Assembly: GCF_030253575.1 (NCBI RefSeq) | Contig: NC_080562.1 | Span: 31,079,852 to 31,143,851 of the forward strand | Direction: 5' to 3' | DNA length: 64,000 nucleotides | From: Rhododendron vialii | Taxonomy: Eukaryota > Streptophyta > Magnoliopsida > Ericales > Ericaceae | Notes under the pieces: generated by a model | What the model was told of the DNA's origin: nothing | Databases searched by the model: none | What the model saw: only the letters and a program-made list of their open reading frames with translations | In this document: piece after piece, positions 35,262 to 47,800 of the stretch | Layout of the letters: every line of letters starts with the position of its first letter | How positions within the stretch are numbered: position 1 is the stretch's first letter | Made by a program: the position numbers and the translations under genes

Positions 35262-35343
35262 GAGAGGGAGAGAGGAATTCAAGTAACACTGGTTATAGAT
35301 CACTTCAATTGTGTGTTTGGTGTGGGTTTAATCAATTTGTGAA

Positions 35344-35370
35344 TTTATAGACGTGGTTTCACACGTCAGT
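35344..35370 (-). promoter_or_regulatory. TATA box and bZIP-like sites, ankyrin gene A
   Basis: On the minus strand CTATAAATT lies about 85 bp before the ATG. Just upstream are CCACGTC and TGACGTGT, ACGT-core motifs of the kind bound by plant bZIP factors. The same arrangement is conserved in copy B. Function is inferred from motif and position only. Confidence 0.5.
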
Positions 35371-35885
35371 ATCTAATCTCTGCAAAAGTATGGTTGATGC
35401 ACAATCAACGTAGAAGATTAGTACCCGAGTAATGTAATAGTTTGTCAAAACTTTGATACAGTTATAAAGTATTCAGTTATACAATACTAAATGTTTGTCT
35501 GGCGGACAATAGAATGCCCACTGAGATCGAATATGCATAGCTTAAGACGTTCTTCCCTCTCGTTATCTTGTTAGAATGAAACCTTTGCTTTTACCTGTTT
35601 TGTTGAAGTTATTAGACATCTCCATTCCATATCATATTATTATTTTCTAGCTTTTTCTTAGAACAGTTGTTAGTGGTCACTAGATGAGAACTAAGTACCA
35701 TTCTTCCAGCATAAGCAACTGCTATCTTTAATGTTACAACCAATTTCACCCATTCTTTTTGATTACCTCCTTAACTCAGAAGAATAGCATCCTGAAACAG
35801 AACATATGACTCAGAATCGAAAGTGATTCCTATAACTTTTTTCTTGCAAGAATTTGGGAATATGAGGACATTGGCGCCGGAATGA

Positions 35886-36010
35886 TGTAAAGATGTAAAG
35901 GAAGAGAGAGACGCACTAGACCAATTACACTATGGCCTTAGAGAATGAACTAGTTACACAATAGAACAACTAATAAAACTAATTACAAAAAAACCCATAA
36001 TAATCTAAAA
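35886..36010. mobile_element. 125-bp insertion in copy A
   Basis: Flanked by AATGA on both sides (35881-35885 and 36011-36015). Copy B reads GGAATGAAAACTG without it (about 42327). The inserted DNA (TGTAAAGATGTAAAGG to ATAATCTAAAA) has no clear inverted repeat, so its class is unknown. Confidence 0.6.
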
Positions 36011-37591
36011 AATGAAAACTGATATTTATCTGAAATTTACAAGAAACTATTCTCAACTATAGGGGAAAAGGGTTCTAGACTCATCTCGGCTTTAGATTAT
36101 TGATTCGCCGTAAAATCTTTATTTCCCACTATTAACTGTGAGAAAACAACATAAACTCCATGGCCATCCTTGGTTTTGAAAGTGATTGCCTTCAACATTT
36201 TGTGCAGTCATCATAGTCACAGCACTCCACTGTAGTAGCTAAATAAGAATATATCCCTAATTACAGAACAAACGAGAAAAGTACAACGCACACCTCTAAA
36301 AGAGGACATTTAAAAAAGCAAATTGCAATCTAGTCCAGCACAGAAACCCTCATGCTGGTAAAGTAATGGGTTATCCTTACATGCAAATTTGCCTTCTGGA
36401 GAGCCATGAACGTTGCTGCTAACAGATCTTGATTAGACAGTTTTGGATGGACCCGACGGCAAGTAGAATACCCGTTACTCAAACTAATAGGTGGTAGAAA
36501 TGGGAATGAATTCAGTCATATATGTCATCAGCGTGAAACTAAATTGGTCTTCAAATGTAGGGGGATGATCAAATCCATCCGCTTTTTCCTAATTTCTTGG
36601 TCGGATCGCTGGGCACACAATCATTGTAGGTCAGATTTACTCCTGTCACCAAGCCAATCTGTTTGTATCTTGTTGGTTTCTCAAATATCATTGGTTTTGT
36701 CACATTGAGGTTTGCTTGGACTCTTGATTTTACTGAACATGGGCTTCTTGTGAAGTGCATTCTTCATTCTAAGTAGTTCTCTCTTTTTGTGAGGTTGTTT
36801 TGGAGAAGATGGTAATATGTTCTTTTAGTTGATATGTAAGTTAGTTCCTTGTTTCTTTTCATCACAGAATAGGGTTGGCTTGGTTGCACCATTTAGGCTA
36901 TAGCAAGGCATAAGTCAATGCCAAAGCAGTAGTCCTACTACGTACAAAATGGATTCTAGAAAAATGCAGCTTGCTGAACAAAAAAGAAAAGAAAAATGCA
37001 GCTTAAAATTGACCAACCAAATCTCATCTTTATACAGGCAGAAAGAAGTGCCAATTCTTAGCCCAATTTGAGACGAACTGAAAGTTGAGTTTACACGCGC
37101 AACCAAAAAATAGTTGATAAATTGAAATTTTAGGTAGTTGTTTTTCTACATATATGAGAGTTTTTTGAGTTTTTGTGCGCCTAAGGACTTGCAGGGCGGA
37201 TTCCGTAGAACTTTTTCAAATCAACTTAAAAACTAGTACAACTAGTGCGAATATTTTCTTAGGGTTCGGGCACCCTGGCACTGCGGCACCCCTTGTGTCT
37301 ACCACATCGTTCTAGATTAATTTTCTCTATAATAGCTCCCTAAGTCTACATACAAACTCTCAACCACAACTCTAGACACAATTGCATTTGGAGCCGTTAA
37401 TTTTTCCTTGCAATGTTTCTTGCACTTTCTGGAAATCCAATAATTTTTCAATTTATATAAATGATATGGCTTGGATTTCCCATTCAAGCCTCAATACCAA
37501 TCTACTTACAATATCAGAGATTCATTCTAGACGAGTTTTTACACCTATCATTTTTTGTTGATTGAATTTGTTATGTATTAGTGGTGTTTAG

Positions 37592-37915
37592 GAGAACATT
37601 CCGATCGAGGAAGTATTCAAGCAACTAAAATGTACGAGGGAAGGTTTGTCATCAGAGAAAAGAGAGACGAGACTACAAATCTTTGGCTTTAACAAGCTTG
37701 AGGAGAATAAGGCACAACTTTTTAACTCCTTTGCATCTTAGACTTCTTTATTTCTAATTGAAATTTTGAGCACTATACTTTTTTGATGCTGAACTGTTTG
37801 ATGAAATTCCTAACAGGAGGGCAAGCTTCTCAAGTTCTTGGGTTTTATGTGGAATCCTCCGTCATGGGTCATGGAGTCTGCTGCCATTATGGCTATTGCT
37901 TTGGCAAATGGAGGG
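37592..37915 (+). pseudogene. Plasma-membrane H+-ATPase fragment (copy B)
   Basis: Duplicate of the 30222 fragment. Block 1 (37592-37711) reads [20 protein letters not shown], then [14 protein letters not shown]. Block 2 (37817-37915) reads [20 protein letters not shown], then [12 protein letters not shown]. The GC in place of the donor GT is shared with copy A, so the defect predates the duplication. Copy B has acquired Lys-to-Asn and Leu-to-Pro changes at positions otherwise conserved in the pump, consistent with no selection on protein function. Confidence 0.85.
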
Positions 37916-39258
37916 GTGCTACTCAATTCATCTCTCTCTCTCTCTCTAAATGAAGAGTAGAATTGTACGGGGCAAGCCTCCGGATTGGCAAGATTGGCAA
38001 GGCTTGGCATGGGCACCAACATGTACCCATCATCCTCCCTTCTTGGCATGGGCACCAACATTTCATGTTTAGGAATACAGAGGAAGGAATCATGTTGATA
38101 TGTGGAAATAGGAAGTGTAACAATTGTTGTGAATAGAAAAGTTCATATTAGTGCTCTTCAACTACTCTACAGTTTTGCTTGGATCTCATTATTATCATCT
38201 TCTTTTTCTTGCTAAATTTGTTGTTACTTGCTATGTTAGTGTTCTTCAATTAGCTGATTAGGGTAAACACCACCATGGCATCTTGTCAATCATATCATCA
38301 AGTGAATCGATTTGGCTAAACTGGAAACTGTTTTTGTTTATGCCAAAACTATAGTGCATAAAAGCCTTGTACATTGCACATGGTGCAAGGCTTTTATGCG
38401 TTGTAGTTTTGGCACAAACCAAAACAATTTTGGCATTATCATTTCCCAGAAAGGGAAAATGGGAAGAAATTGTGCATGTTTGGCAAGACTTGTATCCATG
38501 GGTGGTTTGTCATTCTAAAATCGTGCTTCAGGCAACGTAAAAGTTTGGGTGTATAGGGATAAACAAGGCTATCGAACCTAAGAATCCGTGAAACAAATTA
38601 CTATAGCATGAAAAATTAATTTCTAAATTAAGTGCAGTGGTTTTGTTCTTCTATTCTTGCTATCGGCTAAATTTAAACATCAAATTCCGGATATTTGTTT
38701 TTTGCAGTATCATATATAGTGGTGATTGGAAGCCTAGAATTTGAGTGGTATTGATGTTTTTTGAGTGTAAGCTTACATTTAAAATCAAGACGCAGGTCTG
38801 TTGTTTGTCATAGTTTGGCGAATCAGTGGTTTAGATTTTAGTTGGTTCAAGAGCGTTGCTGCATTATATTTTTGAACAATTATTAGTTATAAACATTGCC
38901 CGACTTAGTTTCTGGGCATCGATGGTTGAATTGCGAGATGTTTGTTACTTGAGATGCACAATAGTCCTTGAGGCAAGATGAACAGTGCTTGATCATTGGG
39001 CCCTAAATTTTTTTCTTAAAATTAAGGAGCCTCTAAACTTTTGTATATAGGATGTTGTAATAACCAGTATAAAAAGAAGTGAAGGGCTCATTTTTGCTAT
39101 ATTAACCCAAAACCAAAGTCCATTATAACAAAACAGTGGAGGAGCTTTTTCAAATTGAAGCACACCATCATTCCTGCTATTCTAATAAGTTACAATCTTT
39201 ATACTATATCTTCATAAGTGGGGAGTTCAGAAAAGAGAAATCTCTAACAATCTCAGAA

Positions 39259-41691
39259 CTAGACAATTTCAACTAGATTAGGGCAGGCTTGAGATTTGGG
39301 AGGGCAAGTGGAAAGAGGAGTTTCAATTTGATTTGGCCTGGACCTCTTGGGTAAGAATGATTTGGCACAAGATAGAACAGAAGCACCAGTGCAACGGGGA
39401 AAGATCATGACCACTTTCTTGAGTGAGTAATTGACGGTTTTCATGAGGGACAAATAAAGAGGCAAGTACGACAGTGCGAAGATGGTGACTGGGAGGAATG
39501 ACGCAGTGTACAAGGCAACTTTTGTCCACTGTCCCCTGTGACGTATCATAAGGATTACAGTTGCGGCAAACGCAAACATCATCATAGATACCGATAAGAT
39601 CGGAAAAGTTAAACCTAGCATAAGGATTTGTGGAAGAGACTGCTTGAAGTCATTTAAGCGAAACGGGGATGTGAGGATTCGAAGGAATATGATCACTGAT
39701 GTCAAAGCAAATGTTAGGGAAAGGACATCGGTCATGGTAAAAACAACAAAGAAAGGTTGGTTGAGGAGGATTGGGAGACCAGTGCTTTGGTTGGGCCCTC
39801 CCGGTATTGTGTAGGCTGCGGCAAAGGCCACAGTGGCAATGAGAATGGCGACAAGGGAGCTGTTTTCTGCCGTACGCTTAAGCCATTCTTTGGCCTTTTC
39901 ACGAAGATCTTGATTTTCCGCATCAAATAGCTGTTGAGCAGTCTTCTTGTCCATGTTGATTGTGTTTAGTAAATAGTCAGGGCATATTTCCCTCACACGC
40001 TGCAAATCAAGCAAAAAAAAAAATCCCAGTCAACGGAAACTATTTTCAGATGGAAAGCAAGCTAGATAGAAGCCATTATTTTCAAGTGCTGACACTTATA
40101 TACTCTTCTAAAATGAGGCGTTGGAGGGGTAGATTGTATTGCAAATAAATCAAGTGGCTAGCACTCACCTCAAACAAGAGCAAGTTGTCTTGCAATTGGA
40201 AAGCAGGACTTTGCACCACAGGAACCACAGGATCATCTGTTTTTTCTCCATCCATATGTAGAATGGTGTTGTTATATCGGTCAACCTTTCGCACCAGCCT
40301 CCGCATCGGAACCCCCATTTGCGCCACAATTTCTAATATTTGCATTTCACGGTACTTTATTGCTCTATGAAGAATAGTACACCCATCGTGATCAATGTAT
40401 TCAACTGCCCAGGGGTACTCTGAGAGTATTTCTTTAACAATCTCCACACAACCAAACTTAGTCGCCAAAAACAATGGTGTTGTTGCTTGTTTCTGATTGT
40501 TCTTTATCTTCTGCTCAGGGGAGAAGGAGGAGGGATCAACTCCTCCATATGTGTGGTACTTAGTCTGATTCCAATCTTCCACGGCTTTGGTAGCTATCCA
40601 TGATGTATCTTTCTTTATTAAGAACTTGGCAAGCGTCAAGGCCGATTCGTATCTTTGGTTCTGCTTCCATTTTTCTTGCCTCAAAGGCACTCCCCAGTAG
40701 CCTGCAACTTCTCCATGAGTGTATGTAAGAAATGGTAGTTCTATTTAGGATACAAGTATTCAAAAAAATAGTAACAGCAGAACTATGTAAGTGGTAATAT
40801 ATGCCCCATTAATACGTGCTAGAAAATGGCTCTATAAGACGTGTTAGCCAGATTCAATCAATTTGAATTACAAAGTCAAAGAAAGGGAACATACTAGAGC
40901 AGATGAGACGCTTAGCCCATCCTCCACCCTTGCTTTCGAAAGCCGATGAATTGCATGCAAGAAGTTGAAGAGCAGTCATCTCATCTTTGTCTTTTTTATT
41001 GATTAGGTATTCATACTTCTTTGCAATCAAAAGGGCTAGATCTGCTCATATTCTCAATAAGGAAAGTAAATTAAGGCACTCTAACTAATCTGCCAATCAA
41101 GAGGGGGATATTTGATATGCATAGTATCAATTGAATAAATTACTACTCACCAAAACTCTCTATGACAACAGCGGTGTGAAGTATAGTGGTCTTATTCTTC
41201 TGCTGAAAGTGGTCCTCGCTATCCGCTTCTACATCCCCCCCAATTATGTGCTTTCGTTTTTGAATTTCGTTATGCAGAAACTTGAACATCTCAATCTTGC
41301 CATAGCAAACAGATCGATAAAGTGGCGTTACATCATATTGGTTGCGCTTATACAACAAACCGGGTGCCTTGATTAGCATTTTCTTGGCAGCCTCGACTAA
41401 ACCGTCTGAAGTGGAAGCCTCGTGAAGGATGGTGTTCCCAATTTTGTTTTGAAAGGTCAACTTGTCAAGTTGATCATCGGAAACCGTTTCAAGCAATTGA
41501 AGAACTAAGTGAGCTTGCTTAGAGTATGTGGCCACGTGGAGGACAGTGTCGTTGTGTATGGTTACCACATGAAATGGACCTTCTTCAAATTGCTTGCAAA
41601 GTTTAAGCACCCTTTCCTTGTCTTCATCAATTAGTGCTTTGTATAGTTCCCTATCTCGCTCATCTATTCCAATGTTGGATGTGGAAGCCAT
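39259..41691 (-). CDS. Ankyrin-repeat PGG-domain membrane protein (copy B)
   Basis: Four exons on the minus strand: 41691-41151, 41041-40895, 40701-40169 and 39999-39259. They join in frame to 653 codons plus stop. Structure and sequence closely follow copy A. It starts MASTSNIGIDERDRELYKAL, ankyrin repeats span about residues 40-380, PGG lies at about residue 474, and four hydrophobic helices follow. Differences include a one-residue net insertion in the low-complexity linker before PEQKI (SSFS replaces the poly-Ser run), HMDGEK for HMVGEK, and a base change at the exon 2 edge (A for G before the donor) that alters one residue without breaking splicing. It looks functional. Having two intact tandem copies suggests retained dosage or diverging recognition surfaces; that last point is inference. 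Confidence 0.9.
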
Positions 41692-41773
41692 GAGGGGGAG
41701 AGAGGAATTCAAGTAACACTGGTTATAGATCACTTCAATTGTGTGTTTGGTGTGGGTTTAATCAATTTGTGGA

Positions 41774-41800
41774 TTTATAGACGTGGTTTCACACGTCAGT
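41774..41800 (-). promoter_or_regulatory. TATA box and bZIP-like sites, ankyrin gene B
   Basis: Same arrangement as copy A: CTATAAATC about 85 bp before the ATG, with CCACGTC and TGACGTGT just upstream on the minus strand. Confidence 0.5.
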
Positions 41801-43013
41801 ATCTAATCTGTTCAAAAGTATGGTTGATGCACAATCAACGTAGAAGATTAGTACCAGAGTAATGTAATAGTTTGTCAGAACTTAACTTTGATACAGTTAT
41901 AAAGTACTCAGTTAAACAGTTCTAAATGTTTGTCTGGCGGACAATAGGATGCCCACTGAGCTCGAATATGCCCAGCTTAAGATGTTCTTCCCTCTCGTTA
42001 TCTTGTTAGAATGAAACCTTTGCTTTTACTGTTTTGTTTAAGTTATTAGACATCTCCATTCCATATCATGTCATTATTTTCTAGCTTTTTCGTAGAACAG
42101 TTGTTAGTGGGCACTAGACAGAACTAAGTATCATTCTTCCAGCATAAGCAACTGCTATCTTTAATGTTACAACCAATTTCACCCATTCTTTTTGAAATTA
42201 CCTCCTTAACTCAGAAGAATAGCATCCTTAACAGAACATATGACTCAGAATCAAAACTCAGAATCGAAAGTGATTCCTAGAACTTTTTCTTGCAAGAATT
42301 TGGGAAAATGAGGACATTGCCAAAGGAATGAAAACTGATATTTATCTGAAATTTACAAGAAACTTTTTTCAACTATAGGGGAAAAGGGTTCTAGACTCAT
42401 CTCTATATGGACGGCTTTAGATTATTGATTTGCTGTAAAATCTTTATTTCCCACTATTAACTATGAGAAAACAACATAAACTCCATCCTTGGTTTTGAAA
42501 TTAATTGCCTTCAACATTTTGTGCAGTCCATCATAGTCACAACACTCCACTGTAGCAGCTAAATAAGAATATATCCCTAATTACAAAACAGACGAGAAAA
42601 GTACAATGCACACCTCTAAAAAGAGGACATTTAAAAAAGCAAATTGCAATCTAGTCCAGCACAGAAACCCTCATGCTGCTAAAGTAATGGGTTATCCTTA
42701 CAAGCAAATTTGCCTTCTGGAGAGCCATGAACATTGCTGCTAACAGATCATGATTAGACAGTTTTGGATGGACCCGACGGCAAGTAGAAGACCTGTTACT
42801 CAAACTAATAGGTGGTAGAAATGGGAATGAATTCAGTCATATTATGTCATCAGCGTGAAACTAAATTGGTCTTCAAATGAAGGGGGATGATCAAATCCAT
42901 CAGCTTTTTTCTAATTTCTTGGTCGGATCACTGGGCACATGCTCATTGTAGGTCAGATTTACTCCCATCACAATGCCAATCTGTTTGTATCCTTTTGGTT
43001 CTTGTTGGTTTCC

Positions 43014-44166
43014 TGGTCATTTTTCTCTCCCATGCAAAAATATTTAAAAGGATGGCAGCAATGCCATGTTCCGCTTTTACTTCCCAGAGATTATGCACTG
43101 GAAACCCCTCCAAAGTTGTAAATTGTAATTCTCCTCTTCTGACTTCCCCAACTGTCTAGATAATTGCTGCAGAAATAACAAGGATCTTCCAAGCTGCAGT
43201 CGTGTACAATTCTGTTCTTCCTAGAATGGACACAGCATGTTAGTCTAGTCTAAATGGCTTTTGCGATCGTATGATATCCTTGCCTACTTCTCCTGCCAAA
43301 TTTCCGATATTGTTGACAAAAACACCATGCAAATGGCTTCCCACTTTTGACGCCTCTCTCATACCAGGAAGGAGAAGCCGGGTCACACAGGAAGCATAGC
43401 CACACAAGTGGCTGCCCTCCTTCTACACTCCTCACATTCTTCTTGGTCTTTGGTCAGCAATTTGTTCGAGTATAACACCCTCTTGTAGACTCAAATATCC
43501 AATTCATACTCCAATTCTAGAATAACATTTATATAGCCTAAGAAAACAACCCAAAAAGAGGAAGAAAAGAGTGATAGCCTGATTTAACTACACCTAGCAC
43601 ATAATGCACATTCTGAGTGCATCTTATTGACTGCTAGTTTCATCAACATAAATTCTAGTTTATAGCTCTCCATATTTCTTACCAACCCGTTCAACAAGCA
43701 GAAATGAGCAAATCAACTCCAACGTAAGAGACCCCATGTCACTATGATTTTCTAGTTCAAGGGTAACGTGATTCCAGATTCCCAACTTCCGGAATAGGAA
43801 AGTGATTCATAATTAGTTATCCAATCTCGAATCATATTTTCTAAACTAACTAAGAATCTAAGCCCCGCCTCCCTATTGCACTCGAATATTTCAGGCTCAA
43901 TTTATCGAAGGAACTATAGCACAGAGGCAAACAAAATGGGGTGCCCGGGGTCCCGCAAGTTATTGTGTTATACTACTAGTTTTTGTGGTTAGTTTGATCC
44001 ACTGCAAGAATGAAAAAACAAATCCCAAACACTTTTTGGTAGCGGGAGTAATATTAAAGGGCCGCGAAATATACACACACATTCTGGGCTCTCTACCAAA
44101 TCGAACAACTAAAAATTACGGGCCGGTCTTAATTTTTTGGTGGACTTCCCTCGCACTCCAGCCCAA
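43014..44166. other. Intergenic, no confident gene
   Basis: Sequence to the right of the segmental duplication with no partner in copy A. A 90-codon plus frame (42887-43159) and a 61-codon minus frame (43435-43250) have no recognisable domains. Nothing else was seen. Confidence 0.4.
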
Positions 44167-44177
44167 TTCCTAAAAGA

Positions 44178-44570
44178 GTACTGCTATATACACCGACCAT
44201 TTTGGACCGAAACCGTACCGACGGCCGCGCGCGGCCGTCTCCGGCCACCGGACGGCCGATCCGAGCCGTCCAAAAATTTTAAAAAAAAAAACCGAGGGGC
44301 CCAACGCGGGAATCAACGTCATCCGATGTGTGTAGGGTGCTTGATCTAAATACCCTATTTTTCGTGTATACATATATACACGAAAAATAGGGTGTTTAGA
44401 TCAAGTACCCTACACACATCGGATGACGTTGATTCCCGCGTTGGGCCCCTCGGTTTTTTTTTTTTAAATTTTTGGACGGCTCGGATCGGCCGTCCGGTGG
44501 CCGGAGACGGCCGCGCGCGGCCGTCGGTATGGTTTCGGTCCAAAAATGGTCGGTACACATAGGATTTTCG
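44178..44570. mobile_element. 393-bp near-perfect palindromic element, 11-bp TSD
   Basis: Two arms of about 190 bp are almost exact reverse complements around GTGTATACATATATACAC (about 44371). Examples are GACGGCCGCGCGCGGCCGTC on both sides and the pair AACGCGGGAATCAACGTC / GACGTTGATTCCCGCGTT. TTCCTAAAAGA occurs at both borders (44167-44177 and 44571-44581), an 11-bp target-site duplication in the MULE size range. Each arm equals one unit of the short element seen at 32023 and 59125, so this is a head-to-head dimer of it. The arms are so similar that it must be young. Confidence 0.9.
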
Positions 44571-44851
44571 TTCCTAAAAGAACCAATAAGTATGGCCCTT
44601 AATTTCCCTACCTGAAATACCCCTTTTGAAACCCCGCTGATCAAAAAAAAGAAATAAGCTCTCCCCTCTTCGCCTCCCTTAACCGCCTCTGGTGCGTGTT
44701 CTGTGATTCCGACGTCGTCGAGGCCAGCGGCTCTTTCGCGTGTCACCATCCGACTCCTCCCTCCGTCACCGTCTTCGCTTCCTCTGACTTCTCCTCAAAC
44801 TCCTCCCTTCGACTCGTCCTCCGACTCCAAATATGTCTTCATCGTCTTGTA

Positions 44852-47800
44852 ATGGGGCGAAAAGGTATGTGTTTTCAATTTTGTATAGCTTTCCTTCCAT
44901 TGTTCTTGGCAAAAACAAACTAGTTTGAAAATTAGTTTGTTTATATGCGATTTCTTTGTCATTTACGTTTGAAAATTAGTTTGCCTTCCATTGTTGTTCC
45001 GTGACAGCAGCCTATTGCTCCATTGCATGCTTAAATTGAGGCAATTGTCAAGGACTTTGTGTGTATTACTGTACGAGCTGTGGTTTAGCACTGATTTTGC
45101 TAGAGATATACTAGGTTCTCAGAATGAAATTGATTGCTTTCAGATTTAGTAGGTTTTTGCTAGAGACTTTTTGTTGCCAAAACACATCAAAATGAAATGA
45201 TGAACTCTATTTTCTTATTCAAGTTCACGGCATTTGATATAGCTGCAATTTTCTTGAAAAGACTGGTGAATTGAATATACATCACTGAGTGACTGGAAGG
45301 GGAATAAATTGATATTTTGGTTGCCTAGCGAACATTTTAGTACCACTGGACCAATATATTAGCATCTATGATCTATCTAGTCTTGCTAGGGCATTGTGAT
45401 GTAAAGTAGTAGATTTGAAGTAAAGCCACTCCCGAGGCTGAGACTGATGAAACAATCGAGTTAAAGGTTTTGATAAATTCCTTCTTCTTTTGTCACTGTG
45501 CCTGTGTACGCGGTCTTTCACATAATTTTGTACTGAGACAGGTGTATGACTGAATGAAACAGACATTGTCACCGGTAATAAGAAAACATACGTGCTAGAA
45601 AATAGCTAATAATTGGGGCCATGTTTTCCGCAAAATGGCTAGACATCTTCGTAATCATCTTGAACCTATGCCTATGCATTTTAAGTGTAGGAAGCAGTTT
45701 TATGCATGAGATATGAGACAACATATGTTACAAGCATTTTTTTCCCACCATTTATGTTACAAGCATGTTATAACACTGTCATTTTGCCTCCTGGACCAAT
45801 ACTCTTGCAATGGAAAATATTCTCCTATGAAATGGGGGGCTTCTGTTAGGTAGTTGTATGTGTCAAGATTCTGTTGTGTAGACTCCCTTGTTCTGCTGTG
45901 CCCTTGTTAAGTATCATACCAAGTCACTGATTTGTGTGTATCCGTAAGTTTTACGAGGTGGGTTGTGTGGACATGCAAGTTAGTTCAAGTCAAACTCTAC
46001 CTAGGTTTAACATATATTGGTATTGTTGCAATATGGGTATCTGCATTTCTTGGCAACTGCCAATGCATTCATAAGGGACTGAAATATTCTCTTTCAATTG
46101 TTTTAAAGTTGTGTGGCAGTATTTTGTGCCTTGTAACCCTTTAGACCACATTCCATGTTTAAAAGCATACATTAGGTTTTGTAGTTCTTCCCACTTGTTG
46201 TCTATGTTCTAGACTGCAGGAAATTGACAGTGTTAGAGTAATGTCAAAAGTTTACATTTCTATTTTGAAAACACTGTAAATTGACAATGTTAGAGTAATG
46301 TCAAAATTTACATTTTTATTTTGAAAACAATACACTGTAAATTGACAGTTTTAGATTTTCTCATTTGAATTGACAATGTTACAGCAATTTTACATTCTCA
46401 TACACTGAAAATTTTACATTTGGAAACATATGTTACAAGCATTTTCTTGTTGTTTTTGTAAGCAGTAGTTCGAGGAAAAGGGAAAGCGAAGCTGTTAGAT
46501 TCCATAAGTGATGAAGAAGATACAGAAGAACAAACAAGTGATGAGGAAGTATCTAAAGGAATTATAGAAGCTGACACAATCTCAAATCCGCCAAAGAAGT
46601 TAAAGACAAAAAAATTGGCGGGAAGAAAACCAATTGAAGTTACTTCATCTTCTGTCCCAAAGGCTTCACATGAAAGACATGCTCAATCTCAATATGACCT
46701 TCGGGTTAGATCGCCAAAAAATCAAGGAATCAACATAGAACAAGCTGCTCCTCGGTCACAACCTCTTAGAAAGAGACCAAGAATTGTGGTTGAGACTCAA
46801 GAGACACAAGCGACTGAAGAGTCACAACACATCGCTTTTAATAGATGTAACATGCAAGCGATGATTAGATTAATGAAAGGGTTTCCTATCACTCCTGCGC
46901 TCAAAGATTCGCTGAAAAAAAACACCTTTTTGGCATTTGATCAATGCATTTATTGAGGAGAAGGTGAAGAGTGAACATTGTAGAAAGTTCGATGAGGTGG
47001 TTGTTAAAATTGTAGAGTCGTATGATGCAAATACAAGAACATTTACATTGGGAAACAAACATGTCAAGCTCAAAAGGGAAGATGTGAAGTTGATTTTTGG
47101 GATTTCATGTGGAAATGGGGAGATAAACCAAGGTTATTGTAAGAAAGAAGATGTGCAGTTAGCGGTCAAGTGGAAAATAAAGCAGAAAAGGTTGGATACC
47201 TCAATAATCAAGAAGCTTTTAAAAGAAAAGCAAAACAGCAAGTTGGAAGAAGATATGGATGATGTCGCGAGATTGTTGTGTTTGTTCCTTTGTGGGACGT
47301 TGTTCTTCTCTACAAGCGGAACCACAATCAATTGGGTTTATGTTCGCTATATGGAAGACTTGAATACGATTAAACAATTTGATTGGGCAGAAGCTATCTG
47401 TAAGTACTTGTTGAAATCTACTCACGTGGAGCATAAAGATCCCAAAGAAGTCAAAGGTTCTTCAATTCTATTACTGGTAATTGACAATATTACTCTTTCC
47501 ATATGTTAGTCTAAAAAATAATTATATGTGTCCTTTTAATTTGTAATTCTGTTGTGCAGTATTGGCTTTGTGAGCATAGCAACATCCTGAATCAAGAGAG
47601 CCCAGATTCTATTCCAAGGTTGCTCAAGTGGAACATTGCAAAGCTGCGGAAAAAGCTCAAAGACGTGAGACAGTTGCAGCAACTCCCGGATGAGAAGGTA
47701 ACATGGTTGTTAAGTGTTCATATTTGATTCCAATGTTCATAAGGCGACCTGTCTATGATGAAACTTCGTGGTTTAATGTGATTTAATGGCATTGCCTCTT

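Larger units (their letters stand above)
29352..36680. repeat. Segmental tandem duplication, copy A (7.3 kb)
   Basis: Begins ATTGGTTTTGTCACATTGAG, which reappears at 36689, and ends around CTTGTTGGTTTC (36668-36679), which reappears at about 43002-43013. The contents in order are shared non-coding sequence, H+-ATPase exons, and the minus-strand ankyrin-PGG gene with its upstream region. Copy A is about 1 kb longer than copy B. The difference comes from the 226-bp element at 32023, the MITE at 33991, a 125-bp insert at 35886, two local tandem duplications and a longer CT microsatellite. By eye most exonic sequence differs by only a few percent, so the event is fairly recent. Confidence 0.9.
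36689..43013. repeat. Segmental tandem duplication, copy B (6.3 kb)
   Basis: Direct head-to-tail repeat of 29352-36680. The join at about 36680-36689 puts the end of one unit (CTTGTTGGTTTC) next to the start of the next (ATTGGTTTTGTCACATTGAG), as expected from unequal crossing-over or replication slippage. Copy B lacks several insertions present in copy A and so preserves the ancestral empty sites. Confidence 0.9.

Noticed and set aside
44696..44923. 75-codon frame before the protease gene as its start
   Set aside because: Its frame meets a stop when spliced to exon 2. The ATG at 44852 gives an open, in-phase join, so the upstream part is read as 5' leader.
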